12,056 nt of DNA. It comes from JAAEQG01 sp023133475 (GTDB lineage: Bacteria > Planctomycetota > Phycisphaerae > UBA1845). The notes beneath the pieces are model-generated. The model was not told the DNA's origin. It did no database searches and saw only the letters and a list, made by a program, of their open reading frames with translations. Of this stretch, positions 7,078 through 12,056 are shown in pieces (the stretch's first letter is position 1; each line of letters begins with the position of its first letter). The stretch lies in contig DAOVLE010000162.1 in the NCBI GenBank assembly GCA_030631415.1, positions 1-12,056 on the forward strand. The letters are read 5' to 3'. Made by a program: the position numbers and the translations under genes.

Positions 7078-7098
7078 GGTGGGTTCCACCCACCCTAC
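7078..7098. repeat. GGTGGGT palindrome followed by CCTAC
   Basis: GGTGGGT-TCC-ACCCACC is a 7-base stem with a 3-base loop, then CCTAC. Further copies with a GAA loop lie at 9252-9272 and 11124-11144, all in the same orientation. It is 32 bases beyond the xseB stop on the xseB 3' side and could serve as an mRNA end structure, but no U-tract follows. Confidence 0.75.
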
Positions 7099-7129
7099 GC
7101 CTGGAGACAAAGGCAACGTTGACAGAGTA

Positions 7130-7393
7130 CTAAAGAATCGGGGAAGAATCCGGATGTTCATCAGGTGGCTTGCTCTGTTCGGGGTTTTGTGGTTCTTTGT
7201 CGGGAGTGGTCTGTAGTTGCTCGATTTTTTGCTCGGCTTTTTCCAGCACCTTGCGGCAATGCCGCACTAACTTCATCCCCTCTTCGTACTTGCTGATGGA
7301 CTCTTCGAGCCCGATGCTGCCTTGCTCGATCTGGGCGGTGATGTTTTCAAGCTGCTTGAGGGCCTCTTCGAATGTGAGCGTCTTTTTGGTCAT
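7130..7393 (-). CDS. xseB: Exodeoxyribonuclease VII small subunit
   Basis: An 87-residue protein with the XseB signature: LTFEEALKQLENITAQIEQG (7-26), then LEESISKYEEGMKLVRHCRKVL, which forms the helical hairpin that packs in multiple copies around XseA. The core ends at about residue 62; the rest is a Pro/Glu/Asp-rich tail (PDKEPQNPEQSKPP) with no known role. Typical XseB is about 80 residues, so it is complete. ATG 7393 shares one base with the xseA stop (TGATG), so the two are translationally coupled. Exonuclease VII degrades single-stranded DNA from both ends to short oligonucleotides and supports mismatch repair and damage tolerance. Confidence 0.96.
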   Translation of the reverse strand: MTKKTLTFEEALKQLENITAQIEQGSIGLEESISKYEEGMKLVRHCRKVLEKAEQKIEQLQTTPDKEPQNPEQSKPPDEHPDSSPIL

Positions 7394-8952
7394 CAGTCGA
7401 ATAACTCCAACTGCCGGTTATCTACCACAGTGCTCTCGATTTCGCCAGTGGCGGTCTCGGTGAGCAGACGATCACCGGGCAGAGGCCTGGTCACATCGGT
7501 AAGAATCCTGCGGCTTTTTTTCAGGCGGGTGATCGAGAACCCCCGTTCCAGGGTGGCGCGATAGCTCATGGCCTGCAGCTTCCCCGCCGCCGCCGCCAGC
7601 CGTTGGCGTAAGGTCTCCAGGCGGTGGGCGGTCAAGTCGCTCAGCCGCCGGAGCATGTTTCCCAACTGTGTCTGGTGGCGGTCGAGGTCTCGGGCGGGGG
7701 ACCTGTCGAGCAGGCGCCCGCCGGCAGCCTCGACGTGTTGGCGAGCGCTGGTCGCCCGTTTGGCGACGGCCCAACGCAACCGATGTTCATGTTGCACCAC
7801 CAGCGTCCGGCGCTGGGCGACAACCGCGCGAGGGTGTAGCTGCTGCATGAGTATCTGAGCCTGGGAAACCCGGCTGCGACCATGGTACAGGCGCCTAAGC
7901 ATTATCGCGTGAGCGCGGTCGGCCAATTCGTCCAATTCCTGTTCGCGGCGTCGCAAGTGCTCGGCTGGAGCGCGCAGCCAAGTCCGCTGCTCGACGGCTT
8001 GCAAGGTCTTGCGGCTCAGCTCGATGCGGTGGTTTAGGGCGCGATGCAGGGTCGCCGCATGAGTGTTGATATCGTCCAGCACGTCCTCCAGAACCGGGAC
8101 CGCCAGTTCGGCGGCTGCGGTGGGGGTGGCTGCCCGCACATCCGCGGCCAGGTCGGCAATCGTAACGTCCACCTCGTGCCCGACGGCGCTGATCACCGGG
8201 ATCGCCGAGGCGAAGATAGCCCGGGCCACCACCTCTTCGTTGAACGCCCAGAGGTCTTCGAGGGACCCTCCACCGCGCCCGACGATCATGACGTCGATGC
8301 CGCCGAGTGACACACCTTTGGCATTGAGCGAGTTGATCGCGGCGGCGATTTCACCGGCGGCTCCGTCGCCTTGCACCCGCACCGGGCACACGCAAACGCC
8401 TGCGCAGGGATACCGCCGGCTTAGGGTCTGGAGAATGTCGCGCACCGCCGCCCCGGTGGGGCTGGTCACCACCGCAATACGCCGTGGAAAGCGGGGCAAA
8501 GGCTTTTTGTGCGCCGGATCGAACAGGCCTTTGGCACGCAGCTTCTCGCAGAGCTGCCGAAACGCCAACTCCAACGCCCCCACCCCACGCGGCTCCATCC
8601 TGCGGACATAGAGTTGGTAGCGTCCCGCCCGCTCGAAAACGTCCACCGAGCCGGTGGCGATGATTTCCAACCCGTCTGCCGGTTTGAACTTGAGGCGCAA
8701 GGCGTCGGACCGCCACATGACGCAGGAGACTTCGCTACGCTCATCCTTAAGCGTCCAATAAAGATGCCCACTGCCGTGGTGCTTGAAGTTGCTGATCTGC
8801 CCGATCACATGCACGCTGGTCGGCAGATGCAAGACGACAGCCTGCTTAACGAGAGCGGTGAGTTGTGAGACGGTCAGGTAGTTGCCGGCCGACGGCGACA
8901 TCGGCTTCGCCACCTCCCGCCCGCGATTCAAATCAAATGGCTCCCCCGTCAT
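7393..8952 (-). CDS. xseA: Exodeoxyribonuclease VII large subunit
   Basis: A 519-residue catalytic subunit. An N-terminal OB fold (about 25-120, with SVHVIGQISNF at 46-56) binds single-stranded DNA. The catalytic domain has VVTSPTGAA (161-169), GRGGGSLEDLWAFN (225-238), AVGHEVD (256-262) and ADVRAATPTAAAE (270-282), all highly conserved. A long helical region follows, then the C-terminal RATLERGFSI motif. E. coli XseA is about 456 residues, so this one is longer, mostly in the helical part. ATG 8952 is chosen because GGAGG sits six bases upstream; an in-frame ATG at 8991 lies in a repeat-containing leader and ATG 8901 lacks such a site. It is co-transcribed with xseB by a one-base overlap. 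Confidence 0.97.
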   Translation of the reverse strand: MTGEPFDLNRGREVAKPMSPSAGNYLTVSQLTALVKQAVVLHLPTSVHVIGQISNFKHHGSGHLYWTLKDERSEVSCVMWRSDALRLKFKPADGLEIIATGSVDVFERAGRYQLYVRRMEPRGVGALELAFRQLCEKLRAKGLFDPAHKKPLPRFPRRIAVVTSPTGAAVRDILQTLSRRYPCAGVCVCPVRVQGDGAAGEIAAAINSLNAKGVSLGGIDVMIVGRGGGSLEDLWAFNEEVVARAIFASAIPVISAVGHEVDVTIADLAADVRAATPTAAAELAVPVLEDVLDDINTHAATLHRALNHRIELSRKTLQAVEQRTWLRAPAEHLRRREQELDELADRAHAIMLRRLYHGRSRVSQAQILMQQLHPRAVVAQRRTLVVQHEHRLRWAVAKRATSARQHVEAAGGRLLDRSPARDLDRHQTQLGNMLRRLSDLTAHRLETLRQRLAAAAGKLQAMSYRATLERGFSITRLKKSRRILTDVTRPLPGDRLLTETATGEIESTVVDNRQLELFD

Positions 8953-9077
8953 CACAAGCCTCCGAAAGTAGCACAGGCTTCCAGCCTGCACAGTAGGGCA
9001 GGTTAAAACGCTGATTTTCGCGGATCATAATGGCGACTAGAGAAAATGGAAAATGGGGGGATGGAGACGTGATGAAT
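8953..9077. other. xseA leader with dispersed-repeat fragments
   Basis: No gene is seen here. On the minus strand the xseA GGAGG ribosome site is at 8959-8963. GCACAGGCTTCCAGCCTGCAC (8971-8991) is an imperfect palindrome. GTAGGGC (8993-8999) is a half-copy of the palindrome seen at 9252. A degenerate GGAAAAT heptad tract (9041-9056) opens the composite repeat that continues to 9250. Confidence 0.5.
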
Positions 9078-9250
9078 TGAGAATGGAGAATGGAGAAGCA
9101 CGGCGATCGCAATCGCGCCGGTATGTCTAGCGGCGACAAGTCCGTAGCGTTTAGCGGCGACCCGAAGGGGAGTGCGTAGAAGGAGGAGCGTGTAGAAGAG
9201 ATGTACACGCACCTCATTCTCAATTCTTCATTCTCAATTCTCCATTCTCG
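9078..9250 (-). repeat. Composite dispersed repeat: heptads, 24-base core, heptads
   Basis: Three GGAGAAT-type heptads (9078-9098) face five ATTCTCA/ATTCTCC heptads (9216-9250). Between them is the core, read on the minus strand as CCCCTTCGGGTCGCCGC then TAAACGCTACGGACTTG and TCGCCGCTA (9128-9171). It is preceded on that strand by CACGCTCC (9188-9195). The same modules occur in the same order on the plus strand at 5231-5519 and partly at 11056-11252. No gene is visible in this stretch. Confidence 0.85.
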
Positions 9251-9251
9251 C

Positions 9252-9272
9252 GGCGGGTGAAACCCGCCCTAC
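9252..9272. repeat. GGCGGGT-GAA-ACCCGCC palindrome at a gene end
   Basis: A perfect 7-base stem with a GAA loop, followed by CCTAC. Bases 9269-9271 of this unit are the TAG stop of the POT transporter on the minus strand, so the palindrome begins directly after the stop. It may mark or protect the 3' end of that mRNA. Related copies lie at 7078 and 11124. Confidence 0.8.
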
Positions 9273-10930
9273 ACCGCTTTGGCACGTTTTCGGTCAATCA
9301 CGCTGGTGACGAACTTGAAAAGCAGCAACCCCAAAAAGGCGGTAAAACCGATGGCAGTGAATACATACCAGATATAATGAGCCCGGGCGTAGACTTGCGG
9401 TAGCGGCGGTGTTTCCTCTGGTGAGCGGGCGGTATCCGTGTAGACCAGCAGGTTCGCCCCACTCTCGGTCCCTGCTTTGGTCTCGATCTCAAACTCAACC
9501 TCTTTGATCGCATAATAACCGCCATCCCAGACGAGCTTCCACTGATCTTCCGCCTCCTCCTCCTCTTGCTTCACGGTAGCCGCTGCCGGCAAATCGAAGT
9601 TGTTCTCCTCAAAAACCTGCCGGACCGATGCGGAGATCGGGCCGTCAGCCTCCAGGTCATCGCGCAATTGCTCATCCAGGGAAAAGGCGTATTTCGGATC
9701 GGTGGCCTGTCGCCACTGGTGCTGCTCCTCGAGCGTAAGTTTTTGGACGGCTGGGCAGTAGGCATCGAGCAGATACCCGGAAAGAACAAACCCAAAAAAC
9801 CAGGCGAAAAACGTGGTCAAATGTTGATAACCCAGATACAAGCCCACTTCGCCTTCCGGAGCCTGCTTGGAGGCATATTCCAGGAACTTCGGCGACAAGA
9901 AACACTCCGCCAACCCCTGGAATCCTATGCCGATGGCAATCATCAGGCTGATCGGATGCACCGCAATTATCCACAGATTCACCGATCGACCGGTGATCCC
10001 TTCCACCATCGGGCTTAAGGCGATTATCAGGGCGGTAAAGGGGATGATAAACAATCCGATGCCGATGGCGTTTTCTGGCTTGAACTTGCGTACAAGATGG
10101 GTGATGGGCACCACCAGCAAAACGACCACGAACGGGTTGATATTGGCCAACCACTCGGGCTTGGTGTCGGTCCCCATCAAACGTTCCATGTAGGTGGGCA
10201 TCAAGGCGTAGAGTTGCCCTTGGATGGCCCAAAACCCTGCGACAATCAAGATCAGGCAGAGGAACCGCACGTTGCCCATTACCGTCAGAAGCCCGCGGAA
10301 AGCCTCCTTCACGCTCTTGCCGGTGCCCTTCGTGTCGACGTTCCGGTAGAAAAGGACAACCAACAGCAAGGCTGCAAACGCCATCCCGGCAGCATAAAAG
10401 TTGATGTACTGCAAGCCCAGGCTGTCGTTCAGATAGCCAGCCAGACCCTTGCCACTGAACGAACCAATGTTGACCACCATGTAGAATATGGACATGGCTC
10501 GGGCTCGGTTCATCTTGGTGCTGCACTTGGCAGCCGTCCCCGAGATGACCGGCTTGACGATGGCTCCGCCGAACATGATCAGGATCAGCGCTGCTATAGC
10601 GGTGCTCTTCAGTTGAAAAGCACCCAGTAGCCAGTACCCGGCGGTCAGCAGGGCAAAAGCCATAATCAACGACCGGCGAAAGCCGATCTTGTCCGCCATA
10701 ATGCCCATGAAGGTGGGCAAAAAGTAGAGGATGGAAGCAAACAAACCAGCCACCCATCCGGCTTCCTGATCGCTGAACCCCACCATGTCGTGCAGGTATC
10801 TGATCAGCGTGATGAACATGCCATAGTAGGCGGCGCGTTCGAAAAGTTCCGCCCCGTTAGCAAACCAGAATGTGGTGGGGAAACGCCAACCAAGTTTTTC
10901 TTCGGGTTGTTTCGACGGTATATCTGCCAT
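9269..10930 (-). CDS. POT/PTR2-family proton-coupled peptide transporter with a large C-terminal insert
   Basis: A 553-residue MFS transporter. The POT hallmark ExxER is present in helix 1 as AELFERAAYYG (E28, E31, R32). Helix 4 has GGAIVKPVISG with the conserved Lys (K126), and helix 10 has GLAECFLSPKFLEY with the conserved Glu (E342). These residues couple proton movement to peptide binding in characterised members, so H+-driven di/tripeptide uptake across the inner membrane is likely. Some POT relatives carry other substrates. Odd feature: about 128 residues (390-517), hydrophilic and Glu-rich (VKQEEEEAED), lie between helix 11 and the last helix (518-543). ATG 10930 has GGAGG 11 bases upstream. 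It appears to be a single-gene unit, and its TAG stop is formed by a dispersed palindrome. Confidence 0.93.
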   Translation of the reverse strand: MADIPSKQPEEKLGWRFPTTFWFANGAELFERAAYYGMFITLIRYLHDMVGFSDQEAGWVAGLFASILYFLPTFMGIMADKIGFRRSLIMAFALLTAGYWLLGAFQLKSTAIAALILIMFGGAIVKPVISGTAAKCSTKMNRARAMSIFYMVVNIGSFSGKGLAGYLNDSLGLQYINFYAAGMAFAALLLVVLFYRNVDTKGTGKSVKEAFRGLLTVMGNVRFLCLILIVAGFWAIQGQLYALMPTYMERLMGTDTKPEWLANINPFVVVLLVVPITHLVRKFKPENAIGIGLFIIPFTALIIALSPMVEGITGRSVNLWIIAVHPISLMIAIGIGFQGLAECFLSPKFLEYASKQAPEGEVGLYLGYQHLTTFFAWFFGFVLSGYLLDAYCPAVQKLTLEEQHQWRQATDPKYAFSLDEQLRDDLEADGPISASVRQVFEENNFDLPAAATVKQEEEEAEDQWKLVWDGGYYAIKEVEFEIETKAGTESGANLLVYTDTARSPEETPPLPQVYARAHYIWYVFTAIGFTAFLGLLLFKFVTSVIDRKRAKAV

Positions 10931-11055
10931 GCTTGCAGGGCTCCTCCCGTTCCGATATCCGATACCGGTGTATTTTGTCGTGGGGGGAATCGTACCCGCA
11001 TTCCACCCGCGCGCCCATCATCATCACCATCAGCATAGGGGCGACGCGAAATAAT
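10931..11055. other. Upstream region of the POT transporter, no gene seen
   Basis: On the minus strand this holds the GGAGG ribosome site (10942-10946) and an AT-richer patch around 10955-10980 that could carry a promoter, but no convincing -35/-10 pair is visible. A CAT/CAC run at 11018-11035 is low-complexity sequence. Confidence 0.4.
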
Positions 11056-11083
11056 GGAAAATGGAGAATTGAGAATTGAGAAT
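11056..11083 (+). repeat. Heptamer array GGAAAAT/GGAGAAT/TGAGAAT
   Basis: Four contiguous heptads: GGAAAAT, GGAGAAT, TGAGAAT, TGAGAAT. This is the same family and orientation as 5231-5279. It opens a third, rearranged copy of the composite repeat. Confidence 0.85.
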
Positions 11084-11123
11084 GGTTGTAGAGCAGATTC
11101 TATCCGCCGCACGTTACCACAAC

Positions 11124-11144
11124 GGTGGGTGAAACCCACCCTAC
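11124..11144. repeat. GGTGGGT-GAA-ACCCACC palindrome followed by CCTAC
   Basis: A perfect 7-base stem with a GAA loop, the same family and orientation as 7078 and 9252. Here it lies inside a gene-free region between the heptads (11056) and the 24-base core (11211), not at a gene end. Confidence 0.8.
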
Positions 11145-11190
11145 AATTATGATTACGCCGTTTTCTCAGTTTTTCGCGCTCCATTGTTCG

Positions 11191-11252
11191 CGCTCCTCTT
11201 CTACACGCTCCCCTTCGGGTCGCCGCTAAACGCTACGGGCTTGTCGCCGCTA
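11191..11252 (+). repeat. Third copy of the CCCCTTCGGG + TCGCCGCTAAACGC core
   Basis: Starts CGCTCCTCTTCTACACGCTCC, then CCTTCGGG, then one 24-base unit TCGCCGCTAAACGCTACGGGCTTG and a partial TCGCCGCTAA. It matches the minus-strand reading of 9128-9195 closely, including the CTCTTCTACACGCTCC lead-in. Confidence 0.85.
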
Positions 11253-11440
11253 ACCCGGATATTTCACCGCGGAGCACGCAGAGACCGCGGAGAGTTGAGA
11301 GGTAGGGAGTTATCGCAATTAGCGTTGAACCGACAATAAACACACCGTCAAAACCCGACACGCCCTAATTTAGCTGCAACTTCTTTCCAGGAAATAGGCT
11401 GTGATCTCCGCGTTCTCCGCGGTGTGAGAAATGCAGGCTA
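11251..11440. repeat. Possible 190-bp inverted-repeat element (MITE-like)
   Basis: The left arm (11251-11292) begins TAACCCGGATATTTCACCGC and continues with nine-base CGCGGAG/CGCAGAG units. The right arm (11403-11440) is an imperfect inverted copy ending GAAATGCAGGCTA. The interior, about 110 bp, has no gene. Both arm types also occur, joined together, at 123-175. No clear target duplication is visible, so mobility is a guess. Confidence 0.45.
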
Positions 11441-11696
11441 AAGCCCTGGACCACCCCAGCCGGATTACACGAAAGGCAACGCCCAGTTGAAGTATGGATC
11501 GAAAAAATCAACCGGACCCCCCAATATGGCCACACCCATTCAAGCGAGACCGGCGTTTCATGCCCGTCTGAGCGCTCCATCGTGTGCCAATCTTGCTCCA
11601 GCCGCTTCCGGGATGGAGTTGCTCACGGTTTCCGCGCAGCATCAACCCCTGCCTCCACCAATCGCCAACCTCTCGTTCAGGCGAAAAGGGCAGGCG
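11441..11696. other. Gene-free stretch before the RAYT remnant
   Basis: No convincing gene on either strand. A minus-strand frame 11365-11580 is open but its 3' half is the dispersed repeat. A 13-base tandem duplication, CAGGCGAAAAGGG twice (11678-11690 and 11691-11703), leads into the transposase-associated repeats. Confidence 0.45.
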
Positions 11697-11794
11697 AAAA
11701 GGGGGACAGGCTTACTTAGAATCAAAAGGGGGTCAGGCTTACTTAGGGTCGAAAAGAAGATCAAAAGAGATCAAAAGGGGGTCAGGCTTACTTA
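11697..11794 (+). repeat. Three REP-like repeats AAAAGGGGGTCAGGCTTACTTA
   Basis: Copies are at 11697-11718 (one mismatch, GGGACAGG), 11724-11745 and 11773-11794 (identical to each other). All are in direct orientation, 27 and 49 bases apart, and end 35 bases before the transposase ATG. An inverted copy, AAGTAAGCCTGCCCCCCTTA, lies at 11918-11937. Placement around a RAYT start is what REP/REPIN partner sequences show (established for RAYT systems), so these are probably the recognition repeats of that transposase. Confidence 0.85.
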
Positions 11795-11829
11795 TTGACG
11801 CGTTATTGGGGTCGTGGTAGGGTGTTGAC

Positions 11830-11917
11830 ATGGCTCGGCGTCTGCGGATCGACCGTGGCGGGATCGCGTATCACGTACTCAACTGGCGTGTTGGCCGGTT
11901 GCCGCTGTTTGAAAAGA
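11830..11917 (+). pseudogene. N-terminal remnant of a RAYT (IS200-like Y1) transposase
   Basis: ATG 11830 starts MARRLRIDRGGIAYHVLN, then WRVGRLPLFEK: the N-terminus of the REP-associated tyrosine transposase family, whose Y1 domain begins at the YHVLN strand. After about 30 codons the frame enters an inverted copy of the REP-like repeat (11918-11937) instead of the rest of the domain. The HUH motif (typically NHWH) and the catalytic tyrosine are therefore missing, and a protein of about 150-250 residues is expected. The frame happens to stay open to the window edge but no longer resembles a transposase. The Trp in LNWRV, where Arg is usual, may be a decay mutation. The simplest reading is an internal deletion between coding sequence and a 3' REP copy. 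Loss of function is inferred. Confidence 0.75.
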
Positions 11918-11937
11918 AAGTAAGCCTGCCCCCCTTA
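11918..11937 (-). repeat. Inverted REP-like copy ending the transposase remnant
   Basis: AAGTAAGCCTGCCCCCCTTA is the reverse complement of the three upstream AAAAGGGGGTCAGGCTTACTT copies, with small differences. Together they place the transposase remnant between oppositely oriented repeats, the arrangement of a REP/REPIN-flanked RAYT with its middle lost. Confidence 0.85.
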
Positions 11938-12056
11938 ACTCTTGCAGGTAAAGATGCTCGGAAAGTGGGATTATTTTTGGTTCATCCGGCGGAAGCGTAC
12001 TTGAGGGTTGCAAGAAGGCGGACATGCTGGTCTCATCTGAGGTTTTCACGAGCTTC

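Noticed and set aside
9672..10757. Open frame of 361 codons overlapping the POT gene on the same strand in another frame
   Set aside because: Out-of-frame reading of the POT transporter; no domain, and rich in His, Arg and Gly.
11018..11038. CAT/CAC run encoding five consecutive His on the plus strand, like a his-operon leader peptide
   Set aside because: No plus-strand biosynthetic gene follows, there is no terminator/antiterminator pair, and the only adjacent gene (POT) is on the other strand. Treated as low-complexity DNA.
11465..11539. Minus-strand 24-codon frame MGVAILGGPVDFFDPYFN, hydrophobic and small-protein-like
   Set aside because: Too short to support without conservation, and no clear ribosome site. 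It overlaps another open frame in the same stretch.
11365..11580. Minus-strand 71-codon open frame
   Set aside because: Its C-terminal half is translated dispersed repeat (CCGCGGAG units), no ribosome site is evident and no family is recognisable.

Overview
The window looks like a GC-rich (about 60%) bacterial chromosome fragment with normal gene density and unusually repeat-rich spacers. The best guess at origin is Planctomycetota. This rests on an exported coiled-coil retropepsin-like protein, a RAYT-type transposase remnant with the usual N-terminal wording, and many short dispersed palindromes and heptamer arrays of a style I associate with that phylum. This is inference: there is no rRNA or marker gene to confirm it.

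Layout. Positions 1-127 may hold the 3' end of a plus-strand gene. A minus-strand operon follows (read 3336 to 170): two peptide-type ABC permease subunits, overlapping by 8 bases and with YejB/YejE-like features, then a secreted aspartyl-protease-like protein. Divergent from it, across about 285 bp, is a plus-strand polytopic protein built from what look like three VanZ-type units (3622-5247). After a repeat block comes a membrane-anchored family 2 glycosyltransferase (5542-6807). A 320-bp spacer of hairpins and heptamers separates it from the minus-strand xseA-xseB pair (8952-7130), which encodes exonuclease VII. Another repeat block (8953-9268) precedes a minus-strand POT-family peptide/H+ symporter (10930-9269). 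The last 1.1 kb has no intact gene. It holds repeats and, at the right edge, three copies of a 22-base repeat followed by the first ~30 codons of a RAYT (REP-associated IS200-like) transposase that runs straight into an inverted copy of the same repeat.

Functionally, the peptide ABC permease pair, the secreted protease-like protein and the POT transporter all point to peptide handling, although they are not one operon. The VanZ-like protein and the glycosyltransferase are envelope-related. xseAB is housekeeping DNA metabolism.

The most distinctive signal lies in the spacers. Several repeat families (GGAGAAT/TGAGAAT heptads, a TTGGACT heptad array, a 24-base tandem unit, a GTAGGGTGGG-type palindrome, and a CCGCGGAG-containing repeat) recur in a partly conserved modular order. 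They provide the stop codons of three genes and possibly a fourth. I saw no complete undescribed defence or metabolic system. The strongest candidates for novelty are this modular repeat element, the VanZ triplication and the RAYT deletion product.
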